From: Treponema sp.
GTDB taxonomy: Bacteria > Spirochaetota > Spirochaetia > Treponematales > Breznakiellaceae
DNA: 21,267 bases
Assembly (NCBI GenBank): GCA_031284385.1
Contig: JAISZZ010000020.1
Span: 1 to 21,267, forward strand
Direction: 5' to 3'
The notes under the pieces were generated by a model, which saw only the letters and a program-made list of their open reading frames with translations, was not told the DNA's origin and did no database searches. Position numbers and translations under genes: made by a program. Numbering within the stretch: position 1 is the stretch's first letter; each line of letters opens with the position of its first letter. Of the stretch, positions 1 through 6,702 are shown piece by piece.

Positions 1-445
1 TTACATAAATATCCTCGTAATCTTCACCTGCGTAGTCTTTTACATTGTCGTTTGCCACATAGGACGCGATATCCGCGGTCAGACTCTTTGTGTAGGCATC
101 CTCAATTTTTTGTTCGGCCTGGATAAGATCGTCGTAAGACGCATCATATTTGCCGGCGTAATGCTCAAGTATACCTTTATCCAGACTCAGCAGGACAGTA
201 TTTTGCTCGGAATATATCGGCTTTTCAGGCTTTTCCTTTCCTTCTGGTATGGCCTGAGCCGCCTCGATCTCCGCTATCGCCGTGTCGAACGCGGCCGCGC
301 CCACTGCGCCGTCAATCTTTTTGTAAATATCTGGTTTTGTCGCACAGGATGCTAACAGAACCAGCAAGCCAGCAGATGCTACAACCGCATTTGCTGTCAG
401 TTTCAGACAATTTTTAAAATTATCCCTTTTTTGCACTCGTTTCAT
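1..445 (-). CDS. Exported lipoprotein, COG3014-like, partial (3' end outside the window)
   Basis: This reading frame stays open from the ATG at 445 to the left edge, so only the first 148 residues are seen. An AGGAGG ribosome-binding site lies at 461-456, 10 nt before the ATG. The N-terminus is a typical lipoprotein signal: a basic start, a hydrophobic core and a clean LASC lipobox with Cys34 as the lipidated residue. The mature part is Asp/Glu-rich and ends at the window edge with NDNVKDYAGEDYEDIYV. From memory this matches the signature of the COG3014 family, exported proteins with helical-repeat character and no established function. The gene is divergent from the XRE regulator, and the 107-bp gap carries repeated motifs, so it may be that regulator's target. 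The lipoprotein call is firm; the family call rests on memory of one motif. Confidence 0.72.
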   Translation of the reverse strand, partial: MKRVQKRDNFKNCLKLTANAVVASAGLLVLLASCATKPDIYKKIDGAVGAAAFDTAIAEIEAAQAIPEGKEKPEKPIYSEQNTVLLSLDKGILEHYAGKYDASYDDLIQAEQKIEDAYTKSLTADIASYVANDNVKDYAGEDYEDIYV

Positions 446-552
446 TTCAATGAAACCTCCTAAAATAATATACTTATGACAGTATCACAAGTGGTTTTCA
501 TGTGTCAATGCCATAATTAAGTAACTTATGATAATGGGGTAACTTACTGATT
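446..552. promoter_or_regulatory. Divergent promoter region with repeated ACTTA motifs (candidate operators)
   Basis: The spacer between the lipoprotein and the XRE regulator contains ACTTATGA twice (472-479 and 524-531) and GTAACTTA twice (521-528 and 539-546). The GTAACTTA copies start 18 bp apart, close to two helical turns. This is the arrangement expected if the adjacent helix-turn-helix protein binds here and controls both genes. The repeats are visible; their role as operators is inferred. Confidence 0.45.
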
Positions 553-927
553 GTGGGTGATTTAAGGGACGATTTAAGGGTTATTCTTGCGCGAAACATA
601 AAAAGCGCGAGAGAAACATTGCGGCTCACGCAATCCGTGCTTGCCGAAAACGCTCATATCTCGCTTTCATATATCGTTGACATAGAGCGGCGGCGTACAT
701 GGGTAAGCGATAAGACTCTGTCAAACATAGCTTGCGCCCTCAACATGGAGGCATACGAATTGCTTATGCCGGCTAACATACGAAAACAGAATGACGCTTC
801 CAACATTCTGCCGCGCGTCGCTGAGCTTATCCATGCAAAAAAAAATGAACTAAAAGACAATTCCGACCGCGTGATGGACGATCTTGCGAGGGACGTGATA
901 AAGCTTTTTTCGGACAGGTTAGAATAA
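553..927 (+). CDS. XRE/Cro-C1-type helix-turn-helix transcriptional regulator
   Basis: This 124-residue protein is probably a DNA-binding repressor. Residues about 10-70 have the Cro/C1 layout: an amphipathic first helix (LARNIKSARETLRLTQ), the turn LAENAHISLSYIVDIERRR, and a closing helix with DKTLSNIACALNM. The remaining 50 residues are charged and helical (AELIHAKKNELKDNSDRVMDDL) and may mediate dimerisation. The start is a GTG at 553; upstream, an in-frame stop at 532-534 leaves only non-standard codons, and the ribosome-binding site is weak (GGGG at 536-539). It stands alone and divergent from the lipoprotein, with short repeats in its own promoter that suggest autoregulation. No metabolite-binding or peptidase domain is attached. 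The fold call is strong; the target is unknown. Confidence 0.85.
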   Translation: MGDLRDDLRVILARNIKSARETLRLTQSVLAENAHISLSYIVDIERRRTWVSDKTLSNIACALNMEAYELLMPANIRKQNDASNILPRVAELIHAKKNELKDNSDRVMDDLARDVIKLFSDRLE

Positions 928-1012
928 TGCTGGTTAATTGTACTCCAAAAATCTGTTGCAACCCCGGAATTGGTCCGCGAATTACGCGAATTACGCTAAA
1001 AATCATGGGTAG

Positions 1013-1155
1013 CGGCACATCGATACTACCCGAACCGGGCCGTACAACAAGAAGGACAACGGTTATGCGGAGCAGAATAATTATGATGCCGTACGCAAGA
1101 CCGTTGGATACTTCCGCTTCGACACCGCCGAAGAATGTGATGCCGCAGCAATGAA
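1013..1155 (+). pseudogene. Remnant of a DDE (integrase-core) transposase, C-terminal part of the catalytic domain
   Basis: In frame with position 1013 the DNA reads HIDTTRTGPYNKKDNGYAEQ and continues NNYDAVRKTVGYFRFDTAEE. This resembles the segment TRSRPYKKNDNAHVEQKNW...VRRLVGYDRYDT of integrase-core transposases of the IS1202/ISNCY kind. In that segment the Glu of the AEQ/VEQ motif (codon 1070-1072) is the third catalytic acid. A stop at 1010-1012 closes the frame upstream, and no start or ribosome-binding site serves it. Downstream the similarity ends at about 1155, where a dispersed repeat begins. It is therefore a dead fragment, about a tenth of a full transposase. The family assignment is from memory of the motif. 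Confidence 0.6.
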
Positions 1156-1159
1156 CCAG

Positions 1160-1195
1160 AGGGCGATGCCTCAAGTTAATCAGCGTTGCCCTAGG
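1160..1195 (+). repeat. Composite dispersed repeat, copy A (hairpin end degraded)
   Basis: The core GCCTCAAGTTAATCAGCG followed by TTGCCCTAGG (1168-1195) matches the cores at 6675-6702, 13996-14023 and 15763-15790. The preceding GGCGAT (1162-1167) corresponds to the end of the hairpin seen in other copies. The repeat starts exactly where the transposase remnant loses similarity. Confidence 0.7.
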
Positions 1196-1236
1196 AGTTT
1201 GCGCCGCAAGCTGCGTTGCGTGAGCGTGTGCCGCAG

Positions 1237-1330
1237 ATTGGGGGGTAGCCCGCAACCGTGTGCGGGCGCAGGGGGGCGCGGCAGGTAAGCGGCTATATGC
1301 CGTAGGCCGTCTGGAAATGCGCCCCCCTCT
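1237..1330 (+). repeat. Two-hairpin dispersed element, copy 1
   Basis: About 94 bp repeated in inverted orientation at 6421-6515. Hairpin 1 is CCCGCA (1249-1254) with TGCGGG (1261-1266) around a 6-nt loop. Hairpin 2 is AGGGGGGCGC (1270-1279) with GCGCCCCCCT (1319-1328), a perfect 10-bp stem around a 39-nt loop containing CTATATGCCG. The two copies agree closely in the arms and differ most inside the large loop. Confidence 0.75.
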
Positions 1331-1418
1331 TTAATTATAATCAGTGTAATCTGCCGGCAAATCCACGAACACAATCAGTGGACGCGCCGCAGGCTATACC
1401 ATTGAATTTATAAATGTG

Positions 1419-1424
1419 TATAAT
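1419..1424 (+). promoter_or_regulatory. Consensus -10 box immediately upstream of xseA
   Basis: A perfect TATAAT ends 7 nt before the xseA ATG at 1432, and no Shine-Dalgarno sequence precedes that ATG. If used, transcription would begin at or next to the start codon and give a leaderless mRNA. No good -35 hexamer lies at 16-18 bp spacing, and the region is AT-rich, so the box could be fortuitous. Confidence 0.4.
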
Positions 1425-1431
1425 TTTATGA

Positions 1432-2637
1432 ATGGCGAATAATGGCAAAATTACCGTATCGGAGCTTACCGGTTTAATAAAACGCAGGTTGGAAGACGGA
1501 TTCGGGCAGCTTTGTGTCGAAGGCGAGATGTCGAATTGCAAGCCGTCGAGCGTAGGTCACCTTTACTTTACGTTGAAGGACGCGGGGGCGGCGATTTCTG
1601 CCGTGATGTTCAGGAACAGCCTGTCTCGTCTTGATTTTACGCCGAAGGATGGAATGTTGCTGCGGGCTAAGGGGCGTCTTTCCGTTTACGCCCTGCGCGG
1701 CAGTTACCAGCTTGTCTGTGAATCGATTGAACCGGCTGGAACCGGCGATATTCTGGCTATGCTGGAAGCGCGAAAACGCATCCTTGCGGCGGAAGGGCTT
1801 TTTGACGAGAGACGGAAACGGGCGATACCGCGTTTTCCAGAGGTAATCGGGGTAGTAAGCTCACCGTCGGGCGCGGCTTTGCAGGATATACTCAACATAC
1901 TGCGCCGCCGTGCCGCCGGTTTGCGGGTGATAGTGTTGCCGGCCCCGGTGCAGGGCGCGGAAGCCGCTCCCATCATTGCCCGCCGTATCGCGCAGGCTAA
2001 CATTTGGAATATCGCCGATACCCTCATCGTGGGACGCGGCGGCGGGTCGCTCGAAGACCTGCTGCCGTTTTCGGAGGAATGTGTGGTACGCGCCGTTGCC
2101 GCTTCGAAAATTCCGGTGATAAGCGCCGTAGGACACGAGATTGACTGGGCCTTATGCGATTTTGCCGCCGATCTCCGCGCCCCTACTCCGTCTGCGGCGG
2201 CGGAACTTGTCAGCGAAAACCATGGCGAAGCGGTCAAGGCCATACGCACCTTTGCAAATAATCTGCTCGAAACTATAAAGGCGCGGCTGGCGCGTGCCCG
2301 CCTTCTCATTAAGCCATTCGGAGGCGACTATCTGGAACGGCAATTCCGCGCCATTCTACAGCCGCGGCTGCTGCGTTTTGATGACGCGAAAGAGGCATTG
2401 TTGGATGCCGCTTCGGAACGGGTAGCCGTTCTTCGCCGCCGCTGGGAACTTGCCGCCGCCACGCTGGAAGCCGCCAACCCCAACGTGATTCTGGATAGGG
2501 GCTTCTCCCTCGTTACAAATGCCGCGACAGGAGCGATAGTACGCCGCTCAGACGATGTTAAAATCGGCGATATGCTCACGATAAAACCCCTCGAAGGCTT
2601 GATTAGCGCGGCGGTTACATCCTCGACCGGCGAATAG
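1432..2637 (+). CDS. xseA: Exodeoxyribonuclease VII large subunit
   Basis: XseA is the catalytic subunit of exonuclease VII, a cytoplasmic single-strand-specific nuclease that degrades DNA from both ends in repair and recombination. The N-terminal OB-fold is residues 1-100, with VSELTGLIKRRLEDGFGQL, the VEGEMSNCKPSSVGHLYFTL block and MFRN. The catalytic domain follows with GVVSSPSGAALQDIL (140-154), VGRGGGSLEDL (200-210), SAVGHEIDW (231-239) and DLRAPTPSAAAELV (247-260). The C-terminal barrel-like end has ILDRGFSLV. At 401 residues it is shorter than the E. coli protein (about 456); the loss appears to be in the coiled-coil stretch after residue 260. The start is ATG 1432, since ATG 1428 runs straight into a stop; it lacks a ribosome-binding site. 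The small-subunit gene xseB is not downstream: the next gene faces the other way after 61 bp. Confidence 0.95.
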   Translation: MANNGKITVSELTGLIKRRLEDGFGQLCVEGEMSNCKPSSVGHLYFTLKDAGAAISAVMFRNSLSRLDFTPKDGMLLRAKGRLSVYALRGSYQLVCESIEPAGTGDILAMLEARKRILAAEGLFDERRKRAIPRFPEVIGVVSSPSGAALQDILNILRRRAAGLRVIVLPAPVQGAEAAPIIARRIAQANIWNIADTLIVGRGGGSLEDLLPFSEECVVRAVAASKIPVISAVGHEIDWALCDFAADLRAPTPSAAAELVSENHGEAVKAIRTFANNLLETIKARLARARLLIKPFGGDYLERQFRAILQPRLLRFDDAKEALLDAASERVAVLRRRWELAAATLEAANPNVILDRGFSLVTNAATGAIVRRSDDVKIGDMLTIKPLEGLISAAVTSSTGE

Positions 2638-2698
2638 AGTTGCGAGCAAAAATTTCAGAACGGCGGCGGCGCAGCAGGTGGAAGCCGCAGGGCGGCGG

Positions 2699-3376
2699 CT
2701 ACACAATGTTCTCTTTCAACAGCCGCAGAAAATCTTTTCGGCGAAGCTCCACGCCGCCAAGACTTGCGAGATGGTCTGTGTAAACCTGACAGTCGATAAA
2801 AGCCACGCCGTTTGCGAAAAGCGATTCGGCCAGTGCAAGAAATGCGGCCTTAGAAGCGTTGGGTCTGTCCGCGAACATCGACTCGCCAAAGAACACTCGA
2901 CCAAGCCGAATCCCGTAACAGCCGCCGGCAAGCTCGCCTTCGCTCCATGACTCGGCGGAATGAGCCTTGCCTATCCTGTAAAGCTCCGTGTAGGCAGCTA
3001 TCATGTCGTCTGTAATCCATGTTCCGTCCTGCCCGGGCCGGTATTTCGCGGCGCAGGCGGAAATTACAGACTTAAAATCACGGTCAAAGCTGATTTCAAA
3101 CTGTTTTTTGTTCAAAATTTTCCGCATCGACGTTGAAACGTGAATATTTTGCGGGAAAATTACAAAACGCGGGTCAGGCGACTGCCATATAACCGGCTCG
3201 CCCTCATTAAACCAGGGAAAAATCCCCTGCTTATAGGCTGAAATCAACATTCCGGGCGAGAGATTCCCGCCTACACAAACAACATCGCTCGCAGCCGTTT
3301 CTGGGTCTGGAAATTTATAGTAAATATTTTCGGTTAGGTACGGAAAAAAAAGGTCAGGCCCGCTCGTCCACCGCAA
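2699..3376 (-). CDS. aat: Leucyl/phenylalanyl-tRNA--protein transferase
   Basis: Aat transfers Leu or Phe from aminoacyl-tRNA to the N-terminus of proteins beginning with Arg or Lys, creating a destabilising N-terminus that ClpS recognises. Diagnostic blocks are visible in order: FPYLTE near the N-terminus, VGGNLSPGMLISAYKQGIFP then WF, WQSPDPRFVIFP, GTWITDDM, HSAESW, LAGGCYGIRLGRVFFGESMF, NASKAAFLAL, FIDCQVYTDHLASLG and a basic end. I chose the TTG at 3376: it has GGAG at 3389-3386, places the start just before the conserved FPYLT block, and gives 225 residues, near the family norm. A longer frame to 3454 would only add residues encoded inside clpA. The gene overlaps the clpA 3' end by 23 bp, implying translational coupling. 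With clpA and clpS it makes an N-degron operon. Confidence 0.93.
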   Translation of the reverse strand: MRWTSGPDLFFPYLTENIYYKFPDPETAASDVVCVGGNLSPGMLISAYKQGIFPWFNEGEPVIWQSPDPRFVIFPQNIHVSTSMRKILNKKQFEISFDRDFKSVISACAAKYRPGQDGTWITDDMIAAYTELYRIGKAHSAESWSEGELAGGCYGIRLGRVFFGESMFADRPNASKAAFLALAESLFANGVAFIDCQVYTDHLASLGGVELRRKDFLRLLKENIV

Positions 3377-5891
3377 ACTTATACTCTCCGTCAACCCAAT
3401 CAAGTTCCGCCGAACCTCCGTCAGAGAGACGCCCGAACAACACTTCATCCACAAAAAAAGATTTTATCTTTTCTTCGATCAGTCTGCCGGCATTTCTCGC
3501 GCCGGTTTCGTTTGAATAACCTTCCTTCGCTAACTGCTTCAGGCACGCGTCGCTAATGTTTACCGTAACATTTTTTTCGGCAAGCTGCGTCTTGAAAGCA
3601 TCCAATTCTTTTTCGACAATGGAAATCATCACGTCTTCCGAAAGGTGGCCAAAACGGACAACCGCGTCTATGCGCCCGCGAAATTCTGGGGTGAATATTT
3701 TTTCAACCGCGTCATTTACGGCGCTTTCATGGCCCACGACGCGCTCGCCAAACCCGATAAGCGTTTTGCCTATGTCCCGTGCACCCGCGTTGCTTGTCAT
3801 TATCAGAATTGCGTTTCTAAAATCAGCCTTGCGGCCATTGTTGTCCGTCAGCGTCGCGTAGTCCATGATTTGCAGCAACAGGTTGAAAATATCGCTGTGC
3901 GCTTTCTCAATCTCATCAAGCAGCAGGACGCAGCGAGGCTGTTTACGCACTGCGTCCGTCAAAAGGCCGCCTTCCTCATAACCAACATAACCCGGCGGCG
4001 AGCCTATGAGCCTGGAAACCGTATGTTTTTCCTGATACTCGCTCATGTCAAAACGAAGCATCGGAATACCTAGCAGTTCGGCTAAGGAACGGGACAATTC
4101 TGTTTTACCAACGCCGGTGGGTCCGGCAAAAAGGAGATTCGCCACCGGTTTTGTGGGACTGCGGAAACCGGCGCGGCTCTGTTTTACCGCGTTGACAACG
4201 ATTTTTACCGCGTCATTCTGCCCAAAAACACGCGATTTTAGCTTTTCTTCCAGACTGCGCAGCTTGTCGCGCTCATTTTCGCAGACTGTATTCTCCGCGA
4301 TTCGCGCAATCTGCGCTATCACCGTCTCAATTTGCGGCAAATCTATCGTAACCGGCTCAAATCGCTTTACAACTACCGGTTTTGGGTGTGATTTTGTTTC
4401 ATTCGGACGAGACATTTCATCCAAAACCAGATTCGCGCCGTCCGATTCAGGACATTCATAATCATTTTCAGCCGTCAAATCGTCTTGAGCCTTCCGTATT
4501 TTCGCCCAATTATCGGATGCCGGAGCTGGCGGCTCAACAGGATATGCGGTATTACGGAGCATGGTATCGCGCACGGTGCCATTTTCCGGTTTCGTTTCCG
4601 CTTCTTTTCGCTGCTCCTCATCCTTCCAAACGCCGATACGGGCCATAGCGCCCGCTTCGTCCAACACATCGATGGCCTTGTCCGGCAGGCGGCGTTCTGT
4701 AATGTATCTGGCTGAAAGTTGAACTGCCGCCAGCACCGCCCCGTCCGTATAAACTACATCATGGAATTCTTCGTACTTTGATTTTATGCCGTGAAGAATT
4801 TTTACCGCATCCACTTCTTCCGGTTCATCTATGTTAATTTTTTGAAAACGGCGGGAGAGGGCGCGGTCTTTTTCTATATGTTTGTTGTATTCTTCATGGG
4901 TCGTAGAGCCAATACAGCGCAATTTTCCACTCGAAAGCGCCGGTTTGAGCAAATTTGAGGCATCCATAGAGCCGCCAGCCGCCGCACCCGCGCCAACCAT
5001 CATGTGAATTTCGTCAATAAACAGTATTGCGCGTTCTTTTTTCAGGATTTCATCAATAACCATTTTGATTCTGCCCTCAAAATCGCCGCGGTATCGCGTT
5101 CCGGCAACCAAAGCGCCCATATCGAGGGAGTAAATATGGTTGTTTTGCAGGGACGGCGGCACTTTTCCAGCCGAGACAAGCTGCGCCAGCCCCTCTGTAA
5201 TGGCGGTCTTGCCAACGCCAGAATCGCCCACATGAACGGGGTTATTCTTAGTCCTGCGGCATAGAACCTGTATAGTTCTCTCGATTTCGTCCGTCCGGCA
5301 AATTACAGGATCAAGTTTTCCGGCGCCGGCAAGGGCGGTAATATCAACAGCAAACCGTTCAAGAGCGCTCTTTCTATGATTTTTTTGCCTAGTTTCATCG
5401 TATAATTCAGAATTTTCTTGATATTCACTGGAATTTGTATCACTTCGGATAAAATTTTTGATGGAAGAGTCGTTTTCAAGTCCATGAGAGAGAGTTTTTA
5501 ACAGTTCCAAGCGTTTTACGCCGGATTTTCGCAAGGAATATCCGCAAAAATTCTGCTCTTCATCGTATAACGAGACTAATATATCAGCAACATCAAGAAT
5601 TTCCCGCCGTGATGAGCGGCTCTGTATTACAGCCCGTTCCAAAACGCTCTGAAACCCAACGGTTTGCGTTGGTTCCGCGTCATTCAAGGGAATTTTTTCC
5701 TCAAAAAAACTTTCAACACCTGTCTTTATCTGGCTGACATTTGCGCCGCAAGCATTCAAAACGCCTTTTACCTCGTCAAAATTGAGCGCCGCATACAGTA
5801 TATGCTCAGGCGTCAAATATTCATGCCGCCTCATTCTAGCCTCATTGTACGCGGCATTTATTATAGCCTGCGCGTGTCTGCTAATTTTCAT
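3354..5891 (-). CDS. clpA: ATP-dependent Clp protease ATP-binding subunit ClpA
   Basis: ClpA is the hexameric AAA+ unfoldase that feeds substrates into ClpP and works with the adaptor ClpS. The Clp N-domain is residues 1-140 ([20 protein letters not shown]). The first AAA+ module has Walker A GDSGVGKT (222-229), Walker B ILFIDEIH (289-296), the pore region GTRYRGDFE and [15 protein letters not shown]. The second has Walker A GPTGVGKT (590-597), FDMSEY, pore loop GYVG (634-637), [11 protein letters not shown] (655-665) and IMTSNAG. LIGFG (711-715) is the expected ClpP-docking IGF/IGL loop. Length is 845 against about 758 in E. coli; the excess lies in residues about 420-512, a Pro/Asp/Glu-rich insertion between the modules. 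The start ATG follows GGAGG by 4 nt and has its own promoter. It overlaps aat downstream and follows clpS. Confidence 0.96.
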   Translation of the reverse strand: MKISRHAQAIINAAYNEARMRRHEYLTPEHILYAALNFDEVKGVLNACGANVSQIKTGVESFFEEKIPLNDAEPTQTVGFQSVLERAVIQSRSSRREILDVADILVSLYDEEQNFCGYSLRKSGVKRLELLKTLSHGLENDSSIKNFIRSDTNSSEYQENSELYDETRQKNHRKSALERFAVDITALAGAGKLDPVICRTDEIERTIQVLCRRTKNNPVHVGDSGVGKTAITEGLAQLVSAGKVPPSLQNNHIYSLDMGALVAGTRYRGDFEGRIKMVIDEILKKERAILFIDEIHMMVGAGAAAGGSMDASNLLKPALSSGKLRCIGSTTHEEYNKHIEKDRALSRRFQKINIDEPEEVDAVKILHGIKSKYEEFHDVVYTDGAVLAAVQLSARYITERRLPDKAIDVLDEAGAMARIGVWKDEEQRKEAETKPENGTVRDTMLRNTAYPVEPPAPASDNWAKIRKAQDDLTAENDYECPESDGANLVLDEMSRPNETKSHPKPVVVKRFEPVTIDLPQIETVIAQIARIAENTVCENERDKLRSLEEKLKSRVFGQNDAVKIVVNAVKQSRAGFRSPTKPVANLLFAGPTGVGKTELSRSLAELLGIPMLRFDMSEYQEKHTVSRLIGSPPGYVGYEEGGLLTDAVRKQPRCVLLLDEIEKAHSDIFNLLLQIMDYATLTDNNGRKADFRNAILIMTSNAGARDIGKTLIGFGERVVGHESAVNDAVEKIFTPEFRGRIDAVVRFGHLSEDVMISIVEKELDAFKTQLAEKNVTVNISDACLKQLAKEGYSNETGARNAGRLIEEKIKSFFVDEVLFGRLSDGGSAELDWVDGEYKFAVDERA

Positions 5892-5914
5892 AAATCCTCC
5901 AAAAGGTTTACCTT

Positions 5915-5942
5915 ATTATAATATAATTACCTCTTGATTCAA
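5915..5942 (-). promoter_or_regulatory. Putative sigma-70-type promoter of clpA(-aat)
   Basis: On the - strand TTGAAT (5942-5937) and TATAAT (5920-5915) are separated by 16 bp. They lead to a start site near 5908 and a leader of roughly 17 nt containing GGAGG (5900-5896). clpA and aat could thus be transcribed separately from clpS. Confidence 0.6.
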
Positions 5943-5992
5943 TGTACTTGGTTCTGGCTGCCGGATAACCGCCGTACAAGCCGTATTTTAGG

Positions 5993-6044
5993 AACTGTAC
6001 ATAAATAAAAAGCATAAGCTCGCATAAACCAGCGTTACCCTAAG
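5993..6044 (+). repeat. Dispersed repeat, copy B, with an attached AACTGTACATAAATA arm
   Basis: AACTGTACATAAATA (5993-6007) is identical to 15696-15710 downstream of rpoN. It is followed by CTCGCATAAACCAGCG (6020-6035) and TTACCCTAAG (6035-6044), related to the inverted segment 13885-13908 and to the head of the composite element. The CCCTAAG end contains the clpS stop codon (complement of 6040-6042). This repeat fills most of the clpS-clpA gap. Confidence 0.6.
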
Positions 6045-6339
6045 CGGATTCAATAATACAGCGCAGCGGAAAACCATTCTGCTCCGCTAGAGCGTGAACT
6101 TGCTCCACTTTTGTGCGCGCTATGTCAAAAGAATAAATACCCGCCACTCCAAATCCATTGTGATGTATAGTCAACATTATTTTGTTGGCTTCGTCCTCGC
6201 TCTTGTGAAAAATCAACACAAGCACATCGACCACGAAATCCATAGCCGTAAAGTCGTCGTTCAGAAGTATAACCTTGCTGTTCTCCGGCTCTTTGAGCTT
6301 TTCCGTTTTTTTAACGGCAAAATCAAGCGATGTTCCCAT
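6040..6339 (-). CDS. clpS: ClpS, adaptor protein of ClpAP (N-recognin)
   Basis: ClpS binds proteins with bulky hydrophobic N-terminal residues and delivers them to ClpA. The 99-residue sequence aligns with E. coli ClpS at a constant offset of 7, and the residues lining the N-degron pocket are all kept: Asn27-Asp28 (N34, D35), Thr31 (T38), Met33 (M40), Val36 (V43), Met55 (M62) and His59 (H66). Other family blocks are VILLNDDFTAMDFV, IHHNGFGVAGIYSFDIARTK and GFPLRCIIES. The E. coli numbers are from memory. The ATG at 6339 has no Shine-Dalgarno sequence but sits just after a good promoter, so a leaderless mRNA is likely. The stop codon falls inside dispersed repeat copy B. The gene precedes clpA and aat on the same strand. 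Confidence 0.96.
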   Translation of the reverse strand: MGTSLDFAVKKTEKLKEPENSKVILLNDDFTAMDFVVDVLVLIFHKSEDEANKIMLTIHHNGFGVAGIYSFDIARTKVEQVHALAEQNGFPLRCIIESA

Positions 6340-6348
6340 AATTTAATC

Positions 6349-6377
6349 ATTATAATTTAAACTCCCCCGCGTAACAA
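6349..6377 (-). promoter_or_regulatory. Putative promoter of clpS, giving a near-leaderless transcript
   Basis: On the - strand TTGTTA (6377-6372), a 17-bp spacer and TATAAT (6354-6349) precede the clpS ATG at 6339 by only 9 nt after the -10 box. The predicted start site is at about 6342-6339. There is no ribosome-binding site between. Confidence 0.6.
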
Positions 6378-6420
6378 TGAGGCATATACAGCTCCGGTTC
6401 GCCTCTATGGAGTAAAATCA

Positions 6421-6515
6421 TGGAGGGGGCGCTATTTCCATACTGTTTGCGGCATATAGGGGCATTACTGTCGCGCCCCCCTACGCCCGCACATGGTTGC
6501 GGGCTACCCCCCAAT
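6421..6515 (-). repeat. Two-hairpin dispersed element, copy 2 (inverted)
   Basis: The reverse complement matches 1237-1330. Hairpin 1 arms CCCGCA (6486-6491) and TGCGGG (6498-6503) are identical to copy 1. The large stem is formed by 6424-6432 with 6473-6482, one or two pairs weaker than in copy 1. It lies about 80 bp upstream of clpS. With the repeats at 6581-6702 it accounts for most of the 359-bp spacer 6340-6698; I see no gene there. Confidence 0.75.
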
Positions 6516-6580
6516 CCGCCGCCTCTTTCATAGCTTTGACTAAAAAAGCGATGAGTTATGTACATACCAACAAGTTGGCC

Positions 6581-6672
6581 GTTGACGCATTTGCACAATG
6601 AAATGAGCTTGCTCCTTAGGGCAACGATGATGCGCCAGCATAGCTGGCAATGATGCGCCAGCGTAGCTGGCG
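6581..6672 (-). repeat. Composite repeat, copy F, internally deleted, with a 23-bp tandem duplication
   Basis: GTTGACGCATTTGC then AATGAAATGAGCTT (6581-6610) matches 13961-13990 at 28 of 30 positions. CTTAGGGCAACG follows (6615-6626), but the usual TGATTAACTTGAGGCCTCG segment is missing. The sequence jumps to ATGATGCGCCAGCATAGCTG (6627 on). That 23-bp unit is repeated at 6650-6672 with one A-to-G change in the hairpin loop (CCAGCATAGCTGG against CCAGCGTAGCTGG). Confidence 0.7.
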
Positions 6673-6702
6673 AGGCCTCAAGTTAATCGGCGCTGCCCTT
6701 AG
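6657..6702 (+). repeat. Composite dispersed repeat, copy C (full length)
   Basis: The hairpin GCCAGCGTAGCTGGC is followed by GAGGCCTCAAGTTAATCGGC and GCTGCCCTTAG. It is the reverse complement of the arrangement at 15763-15808 apart from a few substitutions. The terminal TTA (6699-6701) is the stop codon of the membrane protein read on the - strand. It shares its hairpin with the second unit of the tandem duplication in copy F. Confidence 0.75.

Noticed and set aside
927..1154. 75-residue + strand reading frame after the XRE gene
   Set aside because: It runs in a different frame over the transposase remnant; the recognisable protein similarity is in the other frame.
827..1255. 142-residue reading frame on the - strand
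   Set aside because: It overlaps the XRE gene, the transposase remnant and repeat A, has no ribosome-binding site, and its composition is that of an antisense frame.
2638..2698. A possible xseB after xseA
   Set aside because: Only 61 bp remain before the convergent aat end; there is no room and no suitable frame.
3377..3454. Longer Aat starting at 3454
   Set aside because: The extra 26 residues lie wholly in clpA and match no Aat N-terminus; TTG 3376 has GGAG at suitable spacing.
6350..6598. 82-residue - strand reading frame upstream of clpS containing GGSPQPCAGVGG
   Set aside because: It is read through the two-hairpin repeat. The same peptide appears in copy 1 by repetition, and no start signal or conservation beyond the repeat supports a protein.
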